A DNA stretch of 64,000 nt from Chionis minor (taxonomy: Eukaryota > Chordata > Aves > Charadriiformes > Chionididae). The notes beneath the pieces are model-generated. The model searched no databases and was not told the DNA's origin. It saw only the letters and a list, made by a program, of their open reading frames with translations. The stretch's first letter is position 1, and each line of letters begins with the position of its first letter. The translations under genes were made by a program, and so were the position numbers. Below are positions 25,337 through 36,998 of the stretch, one piece after another. Location of the stretch: the NCBI GenBank assembly GCA_013398295.1, contig VZSF01010486.1:227272-291271 (forward strand), given 5' to 3'.

Positions 25337-25407
25337 CTTTGGGTTTTGGTGGGGTTTTTTTGGTTAGGGTTTTTTTTAATGTTTTTTTGTGGGGTTTTTT
25401 TTGCTTT
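25337..25407 (+). repeat. G/T-rich tract with four G runs
   Basis: About 70 bases are almost only G and T, with GGG at 25341, GGGG at 25351, GGG at 25367 and GGGG at 25391, separated by T-rich loops. One telomere-like GGTTAGGGTT occurs at 25362-25371. The loops are long for a stable G-quadruplex. A very similar tract is found at 55551-55608. Confidence 0.75.
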
Positions 25408-26635
25408 GCCTGTCTGAACATTCTGTATCTCCTACCTTAGGCACTACCATGGTCTTGTGCAGATATTGGTTCCGTTAGCTGTTAGGGAAATCATGTTGCC
25501 CCCAAATACCTCCTGTTAATAATGATGGGGTATGTTCAAACAACCAAGTAGCTGATCCTTCCTGTGCAGTCAGGAATCCAGGAAAAGATTTAAGGGCAGA
25601 TGGAGGCTGTTAAAATAAGAGTGCTCACATGATCATAAACTAGGCTAGGGATGACACAGTTGGACTTGACAATGGACAAATTTTGAGTGTTGTCATATTT
25701 GTGAACCAAGAGGGTCCTGTGCCTTCAGCTTGGGAGCCAAACAGCTGAAATGTGAGCTGAGTTAGCTTTAAAAGCAAAGGTTCAAACTCAGATGTGATTT
25801 GCAGTGTGAGTGCACCATGTGCATCTAATTTGCTTGCAAGGAGATATCTAATTGTGGAGGGTGGTAAGGTTTCAGCTGTGCTGCCCTTTGGTATGTTCCT
25901 GAAATTAGGCAGCTCTGAATCTGAACTTGGCTGTTGTGACTGATCCCCAGTGCAGGGGTATGATCATATCATGACCTGATGAGCAGGTAATGCTCTGGTG
26001 GTATATGGACCTATAGGCTTACAGAGGCAGATGGTGAAAGCTAGAGTAGTCCTAAAACCACTTCATGGGGCAGCATATACTGATCAGGAGAAGAAGAGGG
26101 TCATAGCTGGTGCTCATGGTGCAGCCAAGCATCATGTCCAGCATGCAAAGTTGTGTGCCTAACTCTCTCATGAGAGCGCCGTAGCCAGGACACATCGCTG
26201 TCAGGTGAGAGTACAGTGTGGGAGATCATGAGCATGCTTGAAATAAGACTTTTGTGGATCTCCACCTGAGCAGAGAACATCTGATTGTACTTCGGCATCA
26301 CTTTGCCACCAGTATGTCTTCCCAGATTCATCCCCTGTGGTAGGTATATGTACTTTGGTAGTTTTTCCACTGTTGTTTTATGACTTGCTGTAGTAGAAAA
26401 ACTCTCCTGAAGCAGCTGCCTCAACTTTGTTTTTGCCAGCTACTCAGAGGAGTAGAAATTGTTAGCAGTCGGGGTAATTTGCTCCCCTCACGCTGCAGCT
26501 ACTCTGTCATTCTGTCCCACTCATAAACTACTTGACTGTAATCTTAGAATTGCATAATATTTTTTTCCTTTCTATTCTTATTAGCAAGGTACTCTAGAGT
26601 TAGATGGTCACATACCATTTTCTGATTTTTAGCTT
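25408..26635. other. Unique non-coding stretch
   Basis: No gene or transposon recognised. Confidence 0.6.
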
Positions 26636-27090
26636 ACTTTTGTCCTTTCTTGTTTATGTACATCTGTCCTGTGTGGGTGTTGACCTTGGGTTTGAATAGC
26701 TCTCCTTCCCCAATGTATTTATAGATGGCAGTTATGTCCCCTCTTAGCCTTACTTTAATTAGACTTCTGTAGTTTCTCTCATGTGACAGATTCTCCATTC
26801 CCTCGATCATCTGCCAGCCATTATTTGTGTCTGTTCCAGTTTTGCTTTCATTTCTCATGAGTATGAGTGACCAAAATTGCACCCACTATCCAAATGAGGT
26901 GTCAGCAGTACTCTGTGATTTTCTACTAATATTTCTCAGTCTTTACTGGAAAGTAAAGGCTTTCCCAATAACTCCTTGCATTGCAAATTTCTTTTTCACT
27001 GACGTCCACACTGGTGGTTTATAATCCTGTGATCGATTAGTACAATCAAATCTTCTTCCTCTTCTGTTAATTTGAGATCTGCCATAGGAA
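26636..27090 (-). mobile_element. Ancient CR1/L3-type LINE fragment
   Basis: Read on the minus strand, the frame ending at 26634 contains HERNYRSLIKVRLRGDITAI and YKYIGEGELF, which align by eye with the CR1 RT C-terminal signature (...[14 protein letters not shown]...). Upstream of this (higher coordinates) the sequence keeps the expected order: a match to CACCCACTATCCAAATGAGG and the decayed region coding for the 'lone stop to QFWSP' part. Divergence is much higher than in the younger CR1 copies here, which points to an old L3- or CR1-family insertion. Boundaries are approximate, especially at the right. Confidence 0.68.
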
Positions 27091-30000
27091 CCTGATTATA
27101 CTTACAGGAACACACATACAGCGCTAATGCTCTCAGTGAATGCAGCTGAGGTGAGATTTTGAGCTTGCTGTAAATATTCTGGGATGATTTTACTCCATTA
27201 TGTATAACTAAATTACTGGGTAAAAGCTGAGCATCTCACCTTACTGGAAGCGAAGCAGCAAAACCCGCAGCAGCAGTTATTTCTGGGTGGTACAAAGAAC
27301 ATGTTAACATGTAACCCATCAAGGCAGCCAAATGGAGAAAATTAATATTGAAGAACAATCTGTAAGAACTCTAGGAGATTTTGTTAGTTTTCACGTCCAA
27401 AGTGTTATGTTGTCTTTTTTTTACAAAATGTTAATAAGGATTTTTTGTATCTGTGTTTATCTCCTTTTCTTCATCTGACTGTTTCTTAAAAAGCTCATGT
27501 AGAAGTTCTACGGTTTAATGAAGACAGGACAGGAATTAGACTGACACCTTATACTTGCTATAAGGAGGTTTATTTTGAGGTCAGAGTTTATGGGAAGGAG
27601 TTGGGGGATGTGAGAGAATGATTTGGTCATTAATTGCTGGGCTCTCCTCCAATCTCCTCCACCTCCCTCACTTTGGTAGAGATACCCTGAAAATGCCAGT
27701 GCTTTGACATTTGTGGTCTTTGGACTGTTTAAGTCTAGGGAGAAGCTATTTTTCTGAAGTGCACCTGTCAGTATAATGAGTGTAGTGAATGAACTACGCC
27801 AGTTTATTTACGAATTAGGAATTTAGGCTGAAACCATGGTAAAAATGTGGTGGAAGCCCTTTTTCAGCACATGAAAAGTCCATAAACTGGTGAAAGAATC
27901 TTGAGTGATTCCGAAGCGGGTTTAATTCCGAAGAGTCATTTTTCTGGGCTTCTAACTATAACAGTCAAACCACAAAGAAGAAAGCCACAAGGTAGAGTCA
28001 CATTTGGCTTGAGCTTGGCCTGGATGGGCAGCGTTATATTTAAGCCCTGGTCATGTCAAGCGAAAGGAATGTGTTGAGCAATTTCACTTATCGTGGTATG
28101 TAAAGCCAGAAGCTCATGTCCACCTTTTGAGGACAAAGAAATACAAAGTAGATTCTTCTACTGCTTAGAAGAACCATTTCAAGGAGTGACTCCATTTCAT
28201 TTTGGGTATCACTGGAGTCTACGAAAATACATCTTCAGCTGTAGGTGTCTAGTGGTGCATAAGCAAAGGTAGGAAAGAGGAGAATAGCACTGAGATGCTG
28301 ACCTCACCCTTACTGGGCAGGCACATGTTAGCATGAAGCTGTCAGTCTTGTTTTGCTCAGAGACACAGTTACATGCAGAAGTCATACAACAGCGCTGTAC
28401 CTGCACCTACAGTTGGGGCATCTGCTCCCATAACAACACTTGTCTGCATTTAGCTTCACTGCAAGTGCTTGGTGCCTCAGTACTAATACCACATAGCATC
28501 AAGAAGAGTTTCTAGAAATTCTCTTACATCTAATTACATCTAACTAATCGTGAACTAATCTAGCTAAGAACAAACACCGAGGAATTGGAAGTATTCTTCT
28601 GTCTTTTCAGGCAGATTCAGAGCCTGTTGTTAGAGTGATTTAAAAAAAAATTCTGAAAAATTGAAGTTTGGAATGCTGTTGTTAGATAATTGATAAGCTG
28701 ATTACTAAGGGGGGTTGAAGTGCTTATAGAAATGAGGTACAGTTAGTCCTTTTAGATAAAAACAAGGCATGAGTCTTTATTAAACAAAGGTCAGATTCTA
28801 CTACCATTAGAATAAATGGGAATTTTCCTAGTGGAACAACATGAGGACTTTGACATCAAATTTGTGCATGAAATGGTCAAGTAGATCCCTAGGACCAGTC
28901 TGTCATTTCTGAAAATATTACATAACCACTCTCGGTGGCAACTAAACTTGGTATCCACATTTGAAACAATGCTTTACATTTAATGAAACTTCTCATGACC
29001 ATTAGAAAATGTGGGTCAAGTCCTGAATTACTGATCAATGTAATGATCCCCATAAGGGTTTTGCTATAATATGTAAGTAATGACACATTGCAGTTAGAAC
29101 CTTGCAGTTTCAGACCTGCAGCGCTTCTATCTAGACCTTTCCTTGCAGAGAAAGAGAGGACAAGTTTCTTAAGGGCTGCCTCAATATTGACTGTAATATC
29201 AAATGTGACTTTATATGCAGTGTAATCTGATCAAGTGCACACTGCACAGTACTTTGAGATGGGGAAAAACGATTTCTGTGATGCCATAACACCAAGGTAG
29301 AGATCTAGGGTAGCACGATGTGACAAAGAAAGTAGTATAATTCAGATGAGAAAGTGGTGGTAACCCCTTTACTCTTGTGAAGAGAGCCACTCTGTGTACC
29401 AGATATTCAAAGCAAAACCTTTTTATCTCTGCTGAATGACTTCCTTCCAGCCACCTGGGTTGTTACACTACTGGGCTTTCAATTAGAGTTGACACTTAAA
29501 AAGGGTGTCCTCTATGTAGTCACATCTGTAGAGATAGCTCATTGCGCACCACAGCACCACAGGAGATCAGCTTTGAAGTTGTACCTGTCTGTAATGAATC
29601 ATGGTGTTTGTCAAACAAACTGATTTTCTCATTCTAGAAGTGAGCTTGAAATGTGGTGGTGGGTTTTATGTTTTACCAGAGAGATACATTTCACTCGCTT
29701 TCTGCTTTCATTTCCATTTCCTGAAATTATAAAAGAGAATGTAAGAAGCCCAGATGTATGAACTAAATGGCTCTTCTCTCTTACAGCAACTTGTGAACTG
29801 GATAACATGAACTGTGATCAAAATTTTTACATGGTTGGGACTTTACATGGAATCTCCCTGCTGGGTAGATTCTGGCACTGTCACCTTTCCCTTAGAATAA
29901 GAATCAGTCCAATATCCCAAGTCATTCACTGATTTTCAGGAAACTTAAAAATTAGCATCTTTGAGACTTTTATTTTATATGATGTTTTATTTTTTGTTTA

Positions 30001-30592
30001 AAATGGGAGAAAGGGTTAAAAATCATTTGGGAGGAACAACAGATGTGCACACTCACACCATCATATAAACCTCACATCCTTAGGAAACCACAAAAATAAA
30101 GTAGAAAACACTATGTGAGGTATTTCTCAACATCATCCCATTGCAGCACATCACAGACATTTTTATAATATCGTGTGATTTTCATATATCTTAAGTAGCT
30201 TTCTTTTTTTTTTGGCTGTAGGATTAAAACAATCCCTTTGTAAAGACTCATCATGACAGTGCTTTAAAGTGCCACGACTGGCAGCTCACAAGTCTTCTTA
30301 AAGTTGGACGGCTGACATAATAGCGTCTTATTTTTACCACTGACCTAAATCAAGTATTGGATGGATCAAGACTTCTCTATGATCTCAAAGGAGGGATTTT
30401 GTTGGTTTTTTTTAATGTCATGTTCGGCTATTGGTTACTTTATGCTGAGCTGTGAACTGTGTGGTTATTGGAAGCAGCATTAAAAGCCAGGGAGTGCCTC
30501 TGTTTTCAAGAATATCTATCACTAATGTTTTAGGCACCTGACTGGTTGTAGACTGTATTTACAACCATATAGGATACATATTTGACCTGCAG
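27091..30592. other. Unique non-coding stretch
   Basis: No gene is visible. A weak match to the degenerate AATAAATGGGAATTTT-type motif lies at 28803-28829. Open frames are under 70 codons. Confidence 0.6.
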
Positions 30593-30652
30593 ACAGCAGA
30601 GATGAACAAATCCAAATTGTCCAGAGTGAAGAGATTAAAAAAATTATGGAGG
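30593..30652 (+). other. Exon-like segment, weak candidate
   Basis: A 60-nt segment lies between the acceptor TTTGACCTGCAG and a strong donor, GGAGG|GTGAGT. Two frames are open; one reads SRDEQIQIVQSEEIKKIMEG, the other is Lys/Arg-rich. The surroundings are AT-rich with no other support. Frequent by chance, as for the other isolated site pairs. Confidence 0.13.
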
Positions 30653-33207
30653 GTGAGTGAAAAATATGCATTAGTCTATTAGAAAAATTGCAATGGTAAC
30701 AAATAAATTACAGGCAGATAATGTTGATGACTGCGGACAAGCTGTCCTGCTGCATGCACGGTATTTGATGAGACTTTTCAATGCTGGTTTTGATTGTGTG
30801 TTTATTGTCGTGCAGATTAGTTGCATCTTTGCAAATTTCTAGAGACATTAAACATTCATGTTAATTTGACTTTTGAGAAAAGTTTTAGAGAATTTGAAAC
30901 AACAACAACATCATTTATACAGTAAAAACCCATGAGGAAATAAAGCTAAACTGATTTCCTCAGTGGCCTTTAAAAAATGCCATTTAAGGGTGGATGAATA
31001 TAAAAAAAGCATTACAAAAAAGCCCCCTCTTTTCCCCTCAGGCTGTATTTTAGAGCTGTGATATATTTTAGAGCTGAACTATATGGAACATGTTTAAAGT
31101 GCGTGTAGTGTTGGAATCTAGCCGGATGGTCAAATGAATTCAATGACATTTGAAGGGCTTGTTTACTTTATAAACAATTGTGTATCTTATAGGTTGGAAA
31201 TAAGACCCTAGAGAAACTGAACAGATTATTCTTTCCCAAACATGAAGTTAATTTGGTGCAACAAGTGAAATAGGAATGCCTCTGATGTTTCATAAACTGG
31301 TTTCTATGGGTTTTCTTGAGAAGTTTGGGGTCAGTTTTGCCATTGTTAAGTATGATGCAAAGAGGAGTAATTTTAAAAGTAATTTTAAAGTCATTAAATA
31401 AATTTGTTTGGATGCTTTCAGAAGATGGGGCTCTGATATCAGTAATTAAGTTACATAAATTATCTTGCACTATTAGATAAATAAGGTGCATTTTCCATAA
31501 TCTGAAAATCCTTTGACTTGCTTCCTGGTAATAATGATTTGAGTATTTGAAAGTTGCTTTGGTATGAGATTCCATCAATGATAAGAAATGGTTGATTTCT
31601 ATAACGTGCAGCAATTTATAGTCAGAACATTGAGTAGTAAAGGATTTCCACATTTTTAAATCTGTCCTGAAATAGAAGCAATGTCTCTATTTACGGTTTT
31701 GTTCGTCAAAAAGTGTTATTGACGGAATGAAAATTATATTTTATTCATCATACAAGTTTCATTTGTGCAAACAGGCACAGTTTCCTTAGAAATTAAAACA
31801 TATCCATTAAGCATAAGTAGATATTATATCATATTAAGTGACATGAGATAATTACCATAGTCAAAGCATGGTACTTAAATGGGCTCAGGGAGCGGTTTAG
31901 TTTTAAGAGACAAAATGTCCTTCTTGGATAGAAATATTTTATTTGTCTGTGTATGTTGTTGTGCAGCTGAACACTTTGTCCTTTACCTCCTATTTGTAAA
32001 AGCTATTAAACTGCAGGCTATTAAGCATCCTTTAATTGATGCATTTTCTGCTCTTCTCCCTAAAGCCTTTGTCCCTATTCCATCATTGCGGTACCTGATA
32101 TTTCAGGGTAATATAGCTCAAAATTAAATTTCTGCTGAAGCAAATGTCAGTTTTAAATGCTACTGTTTCTTTTTTCCTACTTCAAACTATTCTGGATAGA
32201 AGTATGTCAAAATCGCGAAGAGGGCTTTTATGGTTGGGATTGAAACAAAAGGAGTAGACCTTTTATTGTGCAGAGTGTGCATTTATAATAAGCCATAATA
32301 TATTTATGCAGGAGATTATATGTCTATGATATGGCACGCACTCGCTTCCTCCACTTAACTCTCAGCATTAACTTGCTCAGTATTTATGGATATATCAAAA
32401 TTATGATTTACATTGTACTTAGCATTAACATCCCTTGCAATAGCTCTGCATAGTTCTTGCCATCCTTCAGAATACAGTCATAAAATGAAGAGATTAACAG
32501 ATAATTAAATTAAATTCTTAATTATTTGGGGATGATGAATTCACTCTGTGATTCCAGAAAAGTGTAGAGAGCCTTTTTCACAGGCAGTATAAATTGAAAC
32601 CAATGGAGCTATGGTGATTTATGCCTGCTTGAGGTTCTGACTCATGCTGTTAATTATCTACTCCCCTTTTAAAAACATATTAATAAAAATTGGATGTAGG
32701 AACTGTTTATTAAAACATGAAGCTTTCAAGATATTTTTGAAATATTATATACTTTCAAAAGATAGCATTGCTTGAAAAGTATTGGCCATTTTTCACACCA
32801 AATAAAATTTCCTTCAGCAGAAGGCAGGGAAACTTCACTTTTGTATCTCCAGCACTTTCTGACATCCATGGGAAGTCTTTCATTGTTTTCAATTAATTTC
32901 TTGATCTGGCCTATGTTTCATGTGGATCTCCAAAGTGTTGGCGTATATCACTGACAGTTCAGTCTTCCAAAGTGTTCAGCAACTATCCACTCCTGCTGGT
33001 GAAGTGGCTGGTAACTAAACACTCCTAAAAATACAGCCAACTCAGCTAATTAAGGACAGAAAGCCAAACTTTGCAGAAAAAAACCCAGGAAAATTAATTC
33101 TAGGGTCAAAACCAGGAGCAACAATAAGCAATCAATCTTCCTGTACTCAATTCTGAGTACATTTGCTTTAAAAAAATCTCTCTAGAGTCATTATAAAGAA
33201 GATTACA
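30653..33207. other. AT-rich non-coding stretch
   Basis: It includes a 161-codon frame (31168-31653, -) with no recognisable motif and low-complexity composition. An inverted repeat, TAATTAA (32502-32508) and TTAATTA (32518-32524), carries several homeodomain-type TAATTA cores. At 32592-32640 there is a word order (AATTGAAACCAATGGAGCTA...) that resembles an old dispersed amniote repeat. Confidence 0.55.
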
Positions 33208-33294
33208 GATTACGATATTTAATGGGCATGCTGGGTTGTCACGAGGACTGAAGATTATAATATTTAACTTACATACTGAGCTGTCTTGAGAGCT
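33208..33294. repeat. Diverged 45-bp tandem duplication
   Basis: Two adjacent copies start at 33208 (GATTACGATATTTAATGGGC) and 33253 (GATTATAATATTTAACTTAC). About 29 of 42 aligned positions match, without gaps. Because the period is 45, a minus-strand frame repeats every 15 codons (CKLNIIIFS, then CPLNIVICN). This is the simple consequence of the DNA duplication and not evidence for a protein. GATTAC is also doubled at 33201-33213. Confidence 0.7.
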
Positions 33295-34684
33295 CATTAG
33301 TAATGGTTGTTAATGATGCAGAGATATTTGGTTAACACTTGCACCAAGCTTGGAAGGAACACTGTGCCAAGTTTTGTTAGTAATAAAAAAAGTAAAATAA
33401 TTGTCATGGAAACATGAAAATTGATATGAAATATATAATGGCTACTTCAGAGCCACTGAGTCTCTTGTGTAAACCTTTATTTAGAAAATGTTTAGAGCCC
33501 ACATTATTTACTCAATAGTACACCCCATTGTGAGCCATCACACCTATAAGTATTTAAGCTCCGGTTTTTTTAATGGATTTTTGACCCAATAGTCTGTGAT
33601 GACTATAAAACCCTATTATGGTCTTTCATGCCAAGTGTTTGAAGGGATGTTTGGAGTAAATATGCCTTTTTAAAAATCTCTATAATTTCCTCTGGAAAGT
33701 ACTTATGATGGTGGGCTGAAGCAATTTGTTCTCTTCAGGAACAGCTCTTGGAACTGCCACTGATTCCATAAGGAAGCTGTACTGCCCTGCTTCATAATTT
33801 GTGTATTTTAGGCCACGGATTGGTGTAAAAGCACTTATTCTGAAGCAATTTCTCTGTCTTGCTGCTTCTTAAAAATACATCTTGATGAATATTATTTTAG
33901 GTGGCTTGTGTTACTATGCCTAGGGACTGAGATGTCTTATTTAAGTGCTTTTAAAATACTTTACCCTTTTAAAGAATTATTGGCTGATCCCCCAGCCCCA
34001 AAAGCAACACGGCTGAAATGCTTAAACCTGTTAACATCCAGTCTTGTAATCCGGACTTTTAGATAAAAAGGCTTTCACCCTCCCTCAAGTGGCAGCGACC
34101 TGCAGTTTCACCGTGGTGACAGAAGGTAAGACTGCAAGTTCCAGCTACTGTGGCCTCATATATTCTGTTTGCTCGCCATGACATCTCCATCAGGCAGGAA
34201 TATGGTGTAACTTTAAACCTTTTTGGAAAATGCCATTTCTTCCTTGCAACGTGCAGGACAGATACTTCTGGGTCATGCTCTGTCATAGCAACCCGCAGGA
34301 GCTCTGCCTCTTCTGCACAAGAAAGCGTATGTATAGAGGAAAAGCTGATGGCACAAGAACTGAATGAGCAAAGATGGTTTTAGGAAGGGAGCACGCATCT
34401 CAGGAACTATCTCGATGACTTCTTTTCTGCCTCTCCCTCTAGTAGCTTTTAACAGGAGACTAATGGGTGCAAAAGTCCATCAATTAGCACTCCCCTCCCC
34501 TTCCATTTTCAAGGGTGCCTCTCATCCTCTGCAGCAAGCGCTAATGGGAGAAGGATAACTGGGAAAAGAGTGGGAAAGAGGGAGGAGGCATCTGAAAGTC
34601 TTCAGATGATCCTCAGTGTGGGCAGGCAGGGAAGGGCTTGGGCATCCTCTTGCCCCTGTCTGAGCTGTTCCTGCCTTCCTGCAG
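33295..34684. other. Non-coding stretch rising in GC
   Basis: A perfect 10-bp palindrome, CCAAGCTTGG, is at 33344-33353. From about 34.1 kb the sequence becomes GC-richer toward the exon-like pair. No gene is recognised. Confidence 0.55.
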
Positions 34685-34783
34685 CAGAGAATGAGCCTGC
34701 AGCACCCATGGGTGCCCGCCCAGGCGGAGCTGGATCAGCCCTCCGGCGGCATGAGCAGTGGGGACCTTCCCGATGCCGAACTG
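34685..34783 (+). other. Candidate exon A of an exon-like pair
   Basis: The 99-nt segment follows a strong acceptor (CTGTTCCTGCCTTCCTGCAG) and ends at the donor CTG|GTTAGT. A second, stronger-looking donor, CAG|GTAGGA, lies at 34797/34798. Phase 0 is open and reads QRMSLQHPWVPAQAELDQPS and onward. An alternative frame opens at an ATG in fair Kozak context (CACCCATGG, ATG at 34708-34710). CpG dinucleotides are denser here than around it. If the first donor is used, both frames continue open into segment B at 34986. No protein family is recognised; it could be a coding exon, a lncRNA exon or chance. Confidence 0.28.
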
Positions 34784-34805
34784 GTTAGTGCTGGCAGGTA
34801 GGAAT

Positions 34806-34879
34806 GGGGGTCTGAGAGGCACAAGGATGACAGAGACCCCCCCAAATCCCAGGTACAGAAGTGGGGGGTGGGTTGGGGG
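34806..34879. repeat. Hairpin and G-run tract between the two exon-like segments
   Basis: GGGGGTCT (34806-34813) and AGACCCCC (34834-34841) form a perfect 8-bp inverted repeat. It is followed by G6, G3 and G5 runs at 34863-34879, separated by one and two T. Such G-rich intronic sequence can act as a splicing enhancer or fold, but nothing here shows that it does. Confidence 0.6.
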
Positions 34880-34985
34880 AACTGCTTACTGTGTTGGCAC
34901 AAGGCAACAGAGGGGTCAGGGTTTCTGGTTTTGTGGGCCTCCCTTTGCTTTCTCCTCTCTTCCCTTTCAATGGCTTTGTGATCAG

Positions 34986-35089
34986 CTGGTAGAGGAAAGG
35001 AGGCGGAAGGAGGGATTTGGATGCAGCAGCTCGCATCACCGACTTTTTGCTGGGACCAACTCCCATCACTGGGATTCCTTTGTCCTTGG
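34986..35089 (+). other. Candidate exon B of an exon-like pair
   Basis: The 104-nt segment follows a long pyrimidine tract (GCTTTCTCCTCTCTTCCCTT, then a further 12 bases to GATCAG) and ends at a near-perfect donor, TTGG|GTAAGT. Read in the phase left by segment A it is open (LVEERRRKEGFGCSSSHHRL and onward), as is the phase left by the Kozak ATG of A. The implied intron is 202 nt. Unspliced, the open frame runs into TAA directly at the donor. No homology is recognised. Confidence 0.28.
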
Positions 35090-35468
35090 GTAAGTAATTG
35101 CCGAGGATGAGCAACAGTGACTTATGTGGCTTTTAGTCCCCATATTTGAGGAAAGATTTGTCTGTGTCCCCTTCAAGTCCCCTGCTTTCAAGGACTTCCT
35201 TGAACGGCTAAGCCAGGAGGCTCTGCCATTTTCCCCTCCAGACTGGTGATTTGTCCCCAGGCGCAGGACTCAGCCCCACTGAAAGCACCTGCTTGGAAAG
35301 TGCTCAGACAAACGAACCAGGAAAGGGATTAAACATCAACCAATTGCATGTAAATGCAAATCAGTCACTTATTACTTCAGGTTTATGAAAATGACAATGT
35401 CCAGTCATTCATCTCGGGGAGGCCACCCAGCACTGCTGCTCTGTACGTGACGCTTTTTGCTGCTGAGG
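35090..35468. other. Short unique stretch
   Basis: No feature is recognised between the exon-like pair and the CR1 tail. Confidence 0.55.
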
Positions 35469-35546
35469 AATCACAGAATCATAGAGTCGTCTAGGTTGGA
35501 AGGAACCTTTAAGATCATCGATTCCAATCATCAACCTAACCAAACA
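35469..35546 (-). mobile_element. CR1 3'-terminal fragment
   Basis: Read on the minus strand this is the last part of a CR1 3' UTR. Plus-strand words are ATCACAGAATCATAGAG, GGTTGGAAGGAACCTTTAAG and ATCATCGATTCCAATCATCA. The short ATTCTATG-type tail lies at the left end. Only about 78 bp were inserted or survive. Confidence 0.85.
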
Positions 35547-36998
35547 AACTGCATTGATTTAAAATGAAAACAGAAAGCGTTTTAGTATGTTCTTGGGCAC
35601 GGCAATTAGTGTGAAATAGGTCTTCCCTGCAAAGACAGGGTTGCTTGAACTGGTCTTAGCTACGCAGGTCCTGCCCTTTGTGTTGTGAAGCTAGTGAAAC
35701 AAACTATAAATGAATAGAAATGTAGATTACAGATATTGCTGTGTACTGCTCCTTTTATAACTCTTATAATGTTTGTCATGACACTTAACTATTAATATCT
35801 GGTGTATTAGTTTAAAACAGGAACTACGTAATTCACTACATATGTAAGTGGTAGAACTGTCGCTGCTCGTTCGCCAAGGTCAGTAGGGGACTCCCAAGTA
35901 TGGTAAAGCTGTTAAGTGTAAACTGGACTAGAGAATCTATACGTGTCTCCAAATCTCAGTGACCAGGCTTTAAATTACTTGATTTAATTTTTTTAATGGA
36001 CTTTGTAAAACAATCTGCAAATATATCCTGTTGCAACTTTACATTAAAATGCAGAACGAGTGAAAGCGCATGTGCTATTATAAAATGCTGCTTCTGCTTT
36101 CCTTTTGAATTTTGCAAACCCCTGTGGCTAAAAAACAATATCAAAACGTAACACACTGGCCCAGTGAAACCTTACTCATGCAGGTGATTTCACTTACGAC
36201 AACAGGTTTTTTTAGTTTCAGTGGGGACTGCCCATAAAATTAAACATACTGATAAATGTTTACTGCACTATCAGACAAAATTAATGAATTTTGTTGTTAC
36301 AAAATGACTGAAGTTAGGTGTTCACTGTCCCAGCAATGTCGTGAGGTTTTTGTATGGAGTTGATTGTAAGGTAGCTAAGCCATAGCTACACAGACCAGGA
36401 ACCTAAGGGTGGTCATCTGGTGGACTGTGTATTCACCTCCCTCACCGAGGCATGTATGACCCCGGCAATAAACTGCCAAGGAGACCTCCCCAGGGGGAAG
36501 GGTCCCCCTGACATTTTGGCTGTCTTGGCAAATTCCTTTCATTTGGAGGTTATTTTGTCTGAAGATATAGGAGAAGCTGCTTGTTTATTATCTTTGTTTC
36601 AGTTTGAGTTACAGTCATACCAGGGATGTCATCACAATCTCTTCAGCATTTTAAACAAAGTTTTACAGACAAAATAATACTCTCAAAATATCACACTGTA
36701 GTTCAAGCATTTCAGCAGCATAAAGCAAAAATGAAAAATACAGCAAGCAAATCAAAATGTGCATTTAAAACTTTTTTTACAGTGTTCACTTTTTTTGTAA
36801 ATCACTCTTCACCTGTGATCCTCATTTCACCATCCAACATGCTAAGAAGTTGCCTGCACACCTATTTGGAAGTCAGTCTTGCTGATGCTGTGCTAATGGC
36901 TGTTTGTAATCACTGTTAGCAGTGACAGCACGCTGTACAAAATTTACTTTAGCATTTCTAGTCAGCATTTTCACTGTGAATGATGAGATCTGAGGTTT

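Noticed and set aside
25362..25371. Telomere-like GGTTAGGGTT
   Set aside because: Less than two units within a general G/T tract; not an interstitial telomeric array.
31168..31653. 161-codon open frame on the minus strand
   Set aside because: AT-rich composition and no recognisable motif; length within the chance range.
34600..35100. CpG island
   Set aside because: CpG is raised only over about 100-150 bp around 34.7 kb, too short for an island promoter by eye.
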